Shown here: positions 12,501 to 22,749 of the stretch, in pieces | How the letters are laid out: each line of letters opens with the position of its first letter | Numbering within the stretch: the first letter of the stretch is position 1 | Source of the DNA: Cordia subcordata | Taxonomy: Eukaryota > Streptophyta > Magnoliopsida > Boraginales > Cordiaceae | Assembly: GCA_028554755.1 (NCBI GenBank) | Contig: JAPTOF010000019.1 | Coordinates: forward strand, 5,652,001 to 5,716,000 | Direction: 5' to 3' | Length of the DNA: 64,000 bases | Notes under the pieces: model-generated | Databases searched by the model: none | What the model saw: the letters and a program-made list of their open reading frames with translations, nothing else | Told to the model about the DNA's origin: nothing | Translations under genes and position numbers: made by a program

Positions 12501-13502
12501 AGCTGAGTCCATATATTGCTATAATACAGAAAGCCAATTCAATGTTGACAATTTATCCTTTACTGGTAAATTATCACGCATTAATTTTCAGTTAATTCTT
12601 TTGTAAACTTAGAAATTCTAAAAGCTCCTTAGTAGCCCAGCTATTATTTCTATTTGCTCTCTTAACTTGAGGAGGTACAATATTACTCCATCTTGTCCAT
12701 TTCCCTTATCACATTTTAATGCTAGGTATTTGTCAGAGCTGTACTTGAATCTGACAAGAGAACTTTCTTCTTGTATCCATGAGTCTGATTTATTACGTAT
12801 TATAGCTCCTACCTGTTACTTTCAATTATAATACACAATCTAGTTTTCTAAATTATATGGTATTTATAGACCACGAATATGTGACGGGTTCAAGTGTGAC
12901 TTTTTACATTTTGTATGGGACATAAAACTACTGCCGCTTTGCTTGGTTCTGTTTGTGCGGTTAATATGTTTTGTTGAACGAGATCTTATGATCCTTAATT
13001 AGTTGGTTGAATTTGGTACTTCTTTTCAGATTGCATATGGTCTTCTCTTCTCCAAGGCATTTGATGGTTGCTGGAGGATGCATCATTGTCATGGAAATAG
13101 TGTACAAGATGGACTTCTCCCTACTTGGCTTCCTAATTTGTGCCACTATTTTGGGTTTCGGTATGATAAAGAAGCATCATATTGTAATCATTCATGGAAT
13201 CAAGTAGTTAAATCAGAGGTTCATGTGTTGGATGATTCTTTTCTTGAAATTGTTCCTTTTGTCCTTATAGTGGTGAATTTCAATGTGCATCTGGTATTGG
13301 GCTGGATTTATTACAGTGGTATATCTATGGATGTTCTCCTATCTGAATCCTGTCTTGTTGCTCAGGCCGTTTAACTTCATGCACTGTGAATTCTGTAGGG
13401 ATATATGAAGCAACTTCTCTGGATCGTGTTAGAAAAGATTCCTTTCAGAAATCGAATGGGATTTTTGAAGATGGAGAACAGATGTCATCACTTCCAACTT
13501 AA
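9571..13502 (+). CDS. Multi-pass membrane protein resembling the N-terminal half of zinc transporter ZnT5/MTP12
   Basis: Ten-exon model in consistent phase: 9571-9632, 9773-9965, 10136-10221, 11048-11132, 11477-11568, 11727 (or 11739)-11862, 11934-12020, 12212-12315, 13030-13160 and 13399-13502, giving about 355-359 aa. The join of exons 5 and 6 is the least certain. The protein is hydrophobic, with roughly nine or ten membrane segments. The words LKSCGPVRAIL and IFYVDSI, and the spacing between them, match my memory of human SLC30A5 (ZnT5) upstream of its cation-diffusion-facilitator part, where CGPLRTL and DFYVDSI occur. The zinc-site Asp/His helices and His-rich loop of a CDF transporter are absent, and none is encoded before the next gene, so this appears to be a stand-alone N-half. 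The function is unknown; a role in Golgi/ER zinc transport is only suggested. It could also be described as a member of the drug/metabolite transporter fold. A likely 3'UTR intron (13505-14094, with a strong pyrimidine tract before CTGCAG) begins two bases after the stop codon. Confidence 0.7.
9703..9726. repeat. (GT)n microsatellite in intron 1 of the ZnT5-like gene
   Basis: Uninterrupted GT dinucleotides of about 12 units lie between exons 1 and 2. Confidence 0.9.
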
Positions 13503-14094
13503 AAGTATGTGAATGATATTCTTATGTGCTCTTTATGAATCATGGTTATTTGATTCATGGCCACTTATGTCTAATTTCAATGGTTATAAGAATTTTCTGA
13601 GTTGAATTTGGTTAAGATTATGGGCATACTTCTGGTTATTGTAATGCCGATGAAGATTTTTCCCATTGGAATCCTAGCTCTTAGCAGAAAGAGAAGACTT
13701 TTGACATTATGACATGAAAACATTATGACAGATCAAATTCAAGCTTGGAGCCTTGGACAACCGCAAAACAGAATCAGTTTATGAGTTTTTCTCATTGAAG
13801 ATCAATGGAGTTTGTTATAATTGCTGATAAATAAGAAATTTAGGTTCTGCTGATGACAGGTTAAATGATATCCAAAGTTTGCTACATGGAAAGAAAATCC
13901 TATTTCCAGAATTTGCTACATTATTTGCGAGGAACTTTGACAGAAATGTGATAAATCTTTTATTATGCGAAGAGCTGTTCCTGGGTTTTATCAATCATCT
14001 ATTCACTTCTTTTTAGTGTATGGTAACATCTGCCAGTTTTGCTGCTAACTGATTCTTCTCTTCCCCCTTTTTTTTTTTTTTTTTGGCTCTGCAG

Positions 14095-15155
14095 TAAGCA
14101 GGTTGGAAGCCAAAGCCATTATTGAAAAGATGGTGATCTTTTTACTGCTCATTGATGATTCTCTGGAACATGAAAGATTCAGATTCTTGCCGGAACAGCC
14201 AGGAAGTGATTTAGGGGTTGTTCTGGTGGTGGTGGTGCGGAACTACTGAAGCAGTTTACGGACAGTGACTTTCTGATGGGACTGGAATTCTAACGAGTTG
14301 GTGATAGGGTTATGCCACTAAGGTTATTGTACATCTCATGTAACATTCTTCATTCTTCATATTAGATTCATCAGATAGGCAGCTATAAGATTGAAGGAAA
14401 TCTCTGTAAAGATCATTATTGTCGTTTTCAATGCGATGCCATTGCATTATCAATTTCAAGGACTTCTAAAGGCTAAAGCTAGATGGCTTCTTTTGATTTA
14501 GGTTTTCTCCTTATAATTTTCAGAAAATATTGACCTTTTATCAATGAACTGTAAGTTGACAGGTGATGACACTTCTCCTAAAATTAGAAGTATATTGCGT
14601 TCCTTTTATTTTTATTATTATTATTATTGAGTAATTTTTTAGTGGTAAAATGATATTGTCTCTAATGTGACTTTATGAATCTCATCATGTAATAACAAGT
14701 TCATAGGAAGTTCAAGGACAGCTAACGTTTAGATCATATTTGTGGTGCTAAAACCTAAGGAAGTTGACTATTACAATTATAAGATCTCACCCATCATAAG
14801 AGGGTGTCTGTCTTTGCTTTTCTTTATTTATTTATTTATTTATTTTTGGTTTTACTTGCTTATAAGGTGTTTTGATTAGATAAAAAGATAATTATATCAC
14901 TAAAAAAGGAAAAATAACACTCCTTTACTTTAGTAAAAGGTCACTTTTAGTTGACTACTTTTATAAGCGTATGTTTACTAGACGTCGTTGAAAATGTAAA
15001 ATGAAGATTGGCAGAGCTACTATTTGTTAATCCCGAACCATTTGAAAGGTGAGCCTCAAGTGGGATGTGAATAATGTCGAGGGCGCTTCACTCGACTAGT
15101 TTGCTGAAGCACAAGATCTTGTAATATAAACTCTCGCAACTTGTCTGCACTCCAG
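14095..15155. other. 3'UTR tail of the ZnT5-like gene, then spacer and MurB upstream region
   Basis: 14095 to roughly 14430 is the probable last, non-coding exon of the upstream gene. The remainder is AT-rich and includes a (TTTA)n microsatellite near 14823-14846 and a short ATT run near 14610. Two out-of-frame ATGs (15065 and 15074) lie shortly before the MurB start. No other gene is visible. Confidence 0.5.
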
Positions 15156-16875
15156 ATGCTCGTGAAAATAACTAACAAGCAAACTACATTATTTCCTTCA
15201 TCTCACTCATCTTACCTTCAAGAACCCCCAAGAAAACCCAAATCCATCTCTTGCAGTCACAGCAGCAAAAACTGCTTAAATTTCATTCATGGCACAAAGC
15301 TATTAAGTCAGCTAAGTACGTGGGGCATTGGAGGCCCTTGTAAATACTTTGTACAAGTCTCTCATCAAACCCAACTCATTTCTGCTATCAGGTTTTGCTT
15401 TCTTTTCATAAAAAATTCTGAAAACTCATGGTAAATTTAATCTTCTAGCGAAGTATTTACAGCTTGATGGTGAAATGCAGGCACTGTACTGAGCGTAGCA
15501 TAAGGTATATAATAGTTGGCAAAGGCTCAAATTGTCTGTTTGATGACTTGGGTTTTGACAGTTGTGTTATACTCAACCGGACTGAATCAATGGAGAAGAT
15601 TGAACCGGGAGTTTATAGAGTCGGCAGTGGATACCCTTTTAATGGTTTAGGGGTGTTGTCTGCAAATGAAGGATTTACTGGGTTGGAATTTGCTGCAGGA
15701 GTCCCTGGGACAGTAGGTGGTGCTGCCTACATGAATGCTGGAGCTAATGGCCAGGTATTAATCTTAATTCCTCGGTCCGAGGGGCAACAAAAACACGTAT
15801 TTTATCAAAATTGTACGTAATATAGATTAAAATCTTGCTCGGTCATTAGATTTAGGGTCCGTTTGGATTGGTTTTTTCAAAAAGCGTTTTTTTAACAGCT
15901 TTTGAGAAATAATTTTTTTTAGAAGTTGAAAATTCTGACTTCTAAAAAAAGCTGAATTTGAGTTTTTTTCTAAAGTTTCAGCTTTTTTTAAGTCAAATCA
16001 AATAGTTATTGCAAATTTAATATAATTTTTTCAAGAAAAAAAGTATTTTTTTCTAAAAAAAAACCAATCCAAACAGGCCTTTAGAACTTGTTTGGCGCTG
16101 CTTATTTTGCAACTTATAAGCCCCCACAAAAAACACCCCTCACGTCTTTTACTATTTACAACTTATAAGCCCAAAATAAGCTTAGCCAAACAGGCTGTTA
16201 TTTGGATGTCTATAAGCACCTAGAGAAAAACATTTTTACTATATAATGCTTACAAACCCCAAATAAGCACGGCCAAACACTGTCTAAATACATTCGGTCT
16301 TGGGTAAAGGAAACTGCGGATTCTATTGAGAGCATTGAGATCATCACGACTGGAGGCGGAGTACAACTACTGGATAGAGCTGACCTTAGTTTTGGCTACC
16401 GAAAGTCGCCTTTCCAAGATATGATAGACTTGGCAGCCATCACCAGTGTCACATTCCGACTAGCCTCTTCCAGTCATGCAAGGAAGAGGATGCAAGAATA
16501 CATGCAAAGGTAATCGATACTTGGAAGTTTCAGTGCCATCTAAAGAGTTAAAATTGGTGCTGATGGGTACTTCTTTTCTCCAGAAGGAAAGCAACTCAGC
16601 CAGTGGGCGAGAGAAGTGCCGGTTCGGTGTTCCGGAATCCATCTCATCTTGATGTCACAGCAGCCGAGCTGATTGACAGAGCCGGGCTGAAAGGTTTAAG
16701 AGTTGGAGGAGCTATGGTGTCAAACAAGCATGCTAATTTCTTTGTAAATGATGGTGGTGCAACTTCCCAAGACATGCTTGAACTTATAGGCTTGGTTAAA
16801 GACATTGTTCATCAGAAGTTTGGAGTCAAACTCAAGGAAGAAATATTGTACATTAGTCCATATCAAACTGTTTAA
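15156..16875 (+). CDS. Plastid-type MurB, UDP-N-acetylmuramate dehydrogenase
   Basis: MurB reduces UDP-N-acetylenolpyruvoylglucosamine to UDP-MurNAc with NADPH and FAD, the second step toward peptidoglycan precursors. Four exons (15156-15391, 15481-15754, 16310-16509, 16584-16875) join in phase to 333 aa. The first 45 or so residues are rich in Ser, Lys and hydroxyl residues, like a chloroplast transit peptide. Then come STWGIGGP (54-61), the FAD-binding VGKGSN (91-96), a GVPGTVGG loop near 152-159, FGYRKSPF (198-205; Arg201 is the likely catalytic Arg), RSAGSVFRNP with probable catalytic Ser250, and a C-terminal LKEEILYI with likely catalytic Glu323. All key elements are present, and the compact C-terminal part suggests the type II form. 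Two MITE-like insertions fill intron 2. The start was chosen as the first in-frame ATG. In plants this pathway is linked to plastid division and envelope peptidoglycan, best shown in mosses; the role in this plant is inferred. Confidence 0.88.
15856..16079. mobile_element. MITE copy 2 (GGTCCGTTTGGATTGG family) in MurB intron 2
   Basis: Ends GGTCCGTTTGGATTGG and CCAATCCAAACAGGCC form terminal inverted repeats continuing into T-runs and A-runs. TTTAG occurs immediately outside both ends (15851-15855 and 16080-16084), a candidate 5-bp target duplication. It shares its interior with the copy at 9059. Non-coding. Confidence 0.8.
16086..16284. mobile_element. Second MITE-like inverted repeat, different family, abutting copy 2
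   Basis: CTTGTTTGGCGCTGCTTATTT at the left pairs imperfectly with AAATAAGCACGGCCAAACAC at the right. The middle also holds AAAATAAGCTTAGCCAAACAGG, a further copy of the end motif, so this may be two nested or abutted short elements. It ends only about 25 bp before the MurB exon 3 acceptor at 16309. Confidence 0.65.
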
Positions 16876-17063
16876 ATTCAAGATGAGTCATGAATGCATA
16901 TTATGCATTCTCACTGATAACAAGTCGGAACACGAGCATATGAACAATGTATGGTTTTTCTCTTGCCAATGCACTGAATGCTAACCTTCAATCTCACTAC
17001 AGTTACAAAACTTGTTCAAGTGATTGGAAATTTTCAGTCTTCCACAGAGAAAATCTTCCTTCA

Positions 17064-20000
17064 TCAATGAATTTTGTTTTTGTTTTTATCTGAAATTCTG
17101 GTTAGAGCTTTGGTGATGAAATGAGTCAGAACGCCAATGGGGCAAAATAGGAGGCAAAGGGAAACTGAATGCCGGGTCTCAATGTTGTTCTGCAGTCCAT
17201 CGTGATAAATCTGCCTGGCATGTCACATTTTTCTTAACGTTAGAACATAAAAACAATCTTTTAAAACCTACCCAAAGAAAGTGAAAGTAAAAGCAAACAA
17301 TATAAGAGAGACAGAAAGATAACCTTGCGGCAAAAAGATCTATGGCCAGAAGGTGAATCCATGCAGAAGCCAGAGTCATCTCATTGGTGAACATCTTAGC
17401 TATACCAGGAAGCTGCACAGAGCAAATGCTACTGGTTAAAATTTGCAGTTCATTTGGAACATATATTAAGACAACCAAGTGGCATGTCTAGTTAATGCAT
17501 ACCTCTGGCATCCAGTACTTATTTGCAAACATATACCGCAATGTATCAGGTGTCCAAGAAAGGTGTAATAGATATGCATACAATAGTCCAAGCACAATGT
17601 AAGGGATACTGCTCTCCATTGATCTTTTAGTCTGCACTGGAGAAAGAAATATCATGATAAAGCAAAAGATTACTTCACTACAAGGGAAATTAAGAAGCAA
17701 AAATCAGCAGGCAGCAATGATTTAATGTGCTGGATCCTAAATGTTTCTCCAGTATGTTGAGAGCTAATGTCAAGGGCAAAATTAAGCAGCAAGCAGCAAC
17801 GTGTTGCTGCTTAATTCCAGAAAAATAAACAAAAGATCAGGCATGGACTACAAAAATCGAAATGTGTTGAAAATGTCACCGAAATAAGAATGCAAAAAAG
17901 GGCTTATGAAAAGGAAACAGAGAAGCTAGATCTATTGCATTCATTAACATGTCAGAGAACTCACCAGATCTGCTCTAGGTGCGACAACCATAAGAGTATA
18001 AAGTGGAAGAACTGCTGCTGTTCCTAATGTAAAAACATTGCTAGCAATTTGAGAAGGTGGTATCCCTGCAAATGAATGACATCATGGTGAGTTAGCTTAA
18101 AAGGCTTTTTAACTTTAGAGACACTCGGGAGACCGAAGTCCTTTCAATGTTGTCCAATACTTTGGTCATTGACTTAAATAAATCTTCTCATTGCATCATG
18201 TCATTAGACATGATGAAACAAGTTGAAAGCTTTGCGGGAATTGTTGACGAAGACAAGGTCATTCCATAATTGATGCCATCCTGACTGCACACTTCCGAAT
18301 TCCATTTGAGGACAAAAAGAAAGTTGCAGACAAAAAAGGAAGTTCACTGGAGGGATTGTTTACTTAGGTCACATTTGTGTAGAGTTCTAAAGTCAGACAA
18401 GACCGGATAATCAAGAAATCCACCGAAAAATGAGAACGCACAGTTATCTTTTTGTATCATATCCAGAAGGAAGTTGAGGAGATAGGTAACATTGAGAACT
18501 CCAGGAACTGAAAGAGCAAAGTCTAGAAATTTTTTCATTTGAGCCTGAGGACATAGCAAGTGAAAGCAAGAACAATGTTTAGGGCCTAATAATACAACAA
18601 AAATATTGTTGCAGCCCATAAAAAAACATAAAGGATGAACAGAACTACAAGGATCAAACGGGATCCTGAATAATTAACAAACACTTAACACGGATTCCTT
18701 TTATGTGATGAAGGCGGTGAATAATGAATAGTAAATCCCTGAGCAATAAGAAAAGGGTCAAAAGAGCTTCAAAGCTGTTGGAAGTAAAGGAGGTTACTCC
18801 AGTTCTTTATATATCATACATAAGCATTCAGCGTCCTACTCTAAACAAGAGAGTTTGACTAACCATTTCCTTATCATATTTGACTAACCATTTTCTTATC
18901 ACATACCCACAACAACTTTGCAAACATCAACATGCACAGAGTTGGCTATTCAAAACAACAAGAAGAGAGATACCTAAAGGATTATATTTTTTAAAATCAC
19001 TATCCCAAAGCTTCCAATCCTAATACCCTACTAGTCTCAGAGCATATAGACTAGTTAAAGAAAAAATGCTCAATGTTTAATGTCAGTTGCAACATTTTCC
19101 TTTGCTTCTGACAAATTCTTTTGTGCAATGAAAGATTCAGTAGTGGTATTCTCAACATATTACTCCTGGAAATAACTTTAACCCAAGAATTGACGATCAT
19201 GTTGTTAAGGAACCTTATATTCTTAATGATGCTCTGCTCCCTTGGGATTAGGGGATGGCTCAAGTGGTTGAGATATCTCCCCCAAGGGTGAGGTCCTAGG
19301 TTTGGATCCCATGGGGGAGAGGGGTTTTAAAAAAAAAATGATATTGTGCTCCTTTGAAACAGAGTCAAATTAAACAACAATATAAATTAGTGGAGAATAC
19401 ATAGCAAAAACGAAATAGTTGAAAGTAGAGAGATTTGAAGCATTAGAATTTTGATACAAACAATAGAAAAAACTTAAAGGAGAAAGAAGGCTTACATAAA
19501 GCAAAAACCCCAGCATTTCTCTTATGTAAGACCATTCTTCTGAATTTATGCTGCATAGTAAATCTTGATTCACCCAAAAAGCTCCAGCGACTGCTTAACT
19601 TGATGCCCTTTACACCAGCTCGTTGGCTAAAAGGTCTATTATAAACTCTTCCAAGAGAAGGAGTTGAACTTGGGATCATGCTGTCGTAAGATGAAGTTTT
19701 ATAAGCCAACACCAAGGCGACCTACATTAAGTAGCAATTTAATTGTCAAGCAAAATAGAAAACTATACATGACAGGTTGCCAGCACCTGAGAGTTGATTA
19801 AGACTCCACATTTTCCAAACTTCTTATATGATTTAAACATCCAAAAAGGAGGGGCAATTTTTTACCAGCACTCTTTATCAGTGTGAAAAATGAGCTTTGA
19901 TCACATGACCATTTTTTATGCAACTTTTGAACAAAAATAAAAATCACTGAATATATAGTTTTTAAAAGGATCGCAAGTAATATGAAATAATCAAATGTTA

Positions 20001-20719
20001 TCCAAAGATATCATCATTAACGAATCTAAGGCCTTGATAACTGAAAGTCTGAAACATAAACCAAAAACACATTTTCGGTTTCAGGGGAAGAATGAGACCA
20101 CAGGCTCAAATGAGATTGAACCCAAGAAATTGAGTAAACAAGGCAAATCAGATAAACTTTCCAGAGGATAATAAATATCGAAAGGATAAAAGAAGCCCCA
20201 ATTCATTTAGATCTACAAAATATTTTGCATGTACCATAACCATCAAATAAAGAGTGTATCTAATTAGTATACGCTGTTCTTGAAATTGTTGATTAATATC
20301 CAAGCATGATCCTTCAAATTAACTCAGTTGGAAAATGAGAAGAACTAGACAATAACATTGAAAACCCAATTCATCTGAAGCCACCATTTTAGTTACTTTA
20401 AAGGTAAACTTGGTGCGCAAAGCTACTGCTATCTAATCGAATGAAATTATGAATAATACAGCTCAAAAATCCACCACCTTAGTATTAACAATACTAATAA
20501 ATTCACTAGCACTTCTACATTGATAAAGAAGATGATATTTTGAAGAAACCAAAACAACAGCTTCCAAGAACCATATTAGATGTAAAAGAAAAAAAAACTT
20601 AGGCACTAATGCTAAATGGCAAATGCATATTCATACAACCAAAAAAAGAGAATATAATATAAGCAGAAAAATAATACCTTTGAGGCATGAGGGTGGCAAA
20701 AGCAAGAAGCCAATGCCAT
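17064..20719 (-). CDS. ABA4: ABA4, neoxanthin-deficient 1 protein (plastid membrane)
   Basis: ABA4 is a chloroplast membrane protein needed for conversion of violaxanthin to neoxanthin, upstream of abscisic acid. Six exons on the minus strand (20678-20719, 19496-19721, 17965-18065, 17503-17631, 17324-17412, 17064-17214) join in phase to 245 aa. Recognition is from the DUF4281/ABA4-like core: [80 protein letters not shown], and near the C-terminus [17 protein letters not shown]. About four membrane helices are visible. The first 60 or so residues are Ser/Arg rich and suit a plastid transit peptide. Exon 1 encodes only 14 residues and starts at the single suitable ATG. Intron 2 (1.4 kb) contains an antisense SINE-like fragment. 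The 3' end converges on MurB. Confidence 0.93.
19251..19339 (+). mobile_element. tRNA-derived SINE fragment in ABA4 intron 2
   Basis: TGGCTCAAGTGG (19256-19267) resembles a pol III A box. GGTTTGGATCCC (19299-19310), 43 bp later, resembles a B box, and an A-run follows from about 19328. This is the layout of a tRNA-related SINE head with an oligo-A tail. It is antisense to ABA4. A decayed tRNA pseudogene is the alternative. Confidence 0.6.
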
Positions 20720-21332
20720 AATACTTAACTACTGAAGAAAAACTAGACAAGAATTGCAGCAACAATGGCTGATTCATCAACCTGTGAAAAGGGCTATAAC
20801 TAGATTTAAAGAATCGACACAATCAAGCAGAAAATGGAAACAAGTGACGTAAGAATTTTGTTTGCTTTGTGGGGTGAATTTAATGGTGTCACTATATTAA
20901 CTTTGCGCACTTATGGAGGCATAAGTGCTCAAAGTGCCTAACCCGAACAGAACTTTTAACGAATAGATTTCAGCCAAATCCAACCAGACAATCTTATTGG
21001 ATGGAAACTTTGTCTGGACACGATGTTTTCTTTTTTCTTTTTCTTTTTTTTTCTTTTAAATTGAATATATTTTGGTAGTTAAGCCACGTCAGCTGTACAC
21101 CTGGCTCACATGCAAATGTAGTGGGTGGTGGGATAATTTGTTGATACTGTACACTGGGTGAGGTGTTGGTCCAATCACAATCGAGAACGTTGTTATGGTT
21201 TTTTTTCTCCTTTTTTCCTTGTAGTCTACAATCAACACGTGTTTATGTGCTAGTAAAAAAGTAAAATGTTAGCTTTTAAAGTACCCATTATGATTAACTG
21301 TTCTGAATTTAAATTTGTATCTTCTAAGTTGT
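20720..21332 (-). promoter_or_regulatory. ABA4 upstream region with ACGT-core elements
   Basis: A CCACGTCAG element at 21084-21092 and a palindromic AACACGTGTT at 21234-21243 lie about 370 and 520 bp upstream of the ABA4 start codon. ACGT cores in this setting resemble ABRE/G-box sites bound by bZIP factors. They are seen directly in the sequence, but binding is inferred. A T-rich tract lies at about 21028-21060. Confidence 0.4.
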
Positions 21333-21521
21333 AAATATAGTTTGGATTGGTTTTTTTTTTTTTTTTTTTGAAAAAATTATACTAAATTTGTAATAACTAC
21401 TTGATTTGGTTTTAAAAAAAAAGTTTAAATATAATTTTTTTTAAAAGACAGAATTTTTAATTTTTCAAAAAAAACTATAAAAAAGGCACTTTAAAAAAAA
21501 CCTAATCTAAATAGGTCCTTA
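21333..21521. mobile_element. MITE copy 3 of the GTTTGGATTGG family, inverted orientation
   Basis: The left end is GTTTGGATTGGTTTTTT and the right end AAACCTAATCTAAATAGGTCC, with GTAATAACTACTTGATTTGG inside, matching the reverse complement of the interior of copies 1 and 2. Confidence 0.65.
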
Positions 21522-22749
21522 GTTATTGATTAACTTATAACATATTTTTGTAGTGTATCGCTATGTACACGATTTATTGTTTTAGGACAAATCTGTTATG
21601 ATTTTGTCTCATGTGAGTTTTCCTCCATTAAAAGAAAAAGATCGTGATCAACACCACAAAATTATCAAATCTAAATAGGTACCTCGATAAATATTGAATC
21701 ACTTTGGAAAAGATATAAGATAGAATATAAGTTACCTATATGCAACTTTAGAGGTGTCCACTTTGAAGCATGCCTATTTTTAATTTAAGTTGGTCTTCCC
21801 TCCTCTTATGTTATACTCTTATATATTTGATAAATAGTAGGAAAAACAACTTACCAATGTAATGTGTAGAGGGACAAAAAAGACTAAATAGTATTTTATG
21901 TAGTTTTTGTATAATTCATTTCATCCATCAAAAACTTGATCATAATATATGTTAGACAAACTTTTCATCAATTCACAAAACCTAAGAACTATATACCATA
22001 ATGTAGAGTATAATAGAGATGCTTAACTGGACAATTTTATCATCAATCTTTACCCCAAAAAAAAAAAAAAGAGCAATTTTATCATCATTAGGTTTGTTGC
22101 ATGAACTCTTCAACATTGAACCCATTGACTACAGCATAATGTGGGAGCGACATTCTAAGTGCATGCTGATTTTTGTTCGTTCTTTTTCTGGGGACAGTTA
22201 CTTGCTGACGAAGATGCCAATCACTTCATTCAGATTCTCGTAGACAAAAACTTTTACCAAAAATCCGTTGATATAAACAACTAATAATATGATTATAACG
22301 AAATGATTTAAATAATTTACAATAAAGATACGGACGTAATAACAATTTCTGCATATTATTCCCATTCTTAAAAGGCCAGCAATGAGTAAAAGAGGCAAAG
22401 AAAGCTGTATCATGTGCAATGTTATCCGTATGTTAGTCGTTTAACGACTCAAAATGAAAATCAACAAATAAATGGATAAATGAACAATCGAGCGAAAATG
22501 CAAATAGCCTCCAATATTCAGCAGTTTGTATGCTATAGCCAAGAAAATATTGACATTCAAGATGAAGGTCCTCATATTGATAGAATCCGTATCAGTACTC
22601 TTTATTGCTCTCGCAGCGACTATCTCCCTTTCTTATGCAATGCCACTTCCAGAAGAGAAAGGGGATACAAGCGCGAACACAGACAAAAAGAGAGAGAAAA
22701 AGAGAGAATGTGAACCGAGAGGAAGATTGGAAACCGGTGAACTCAATAG
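21522..22749. other. Spacer between ABA4 and the hydrolase gene
   Basis: AT-rich. The portion nearest 22749 is the 3'UTR of the minus-strand hydrolase. Short open frames here overlap that UTR and have no recognisable content. No RNA gene was found. Confidence 0.5.
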
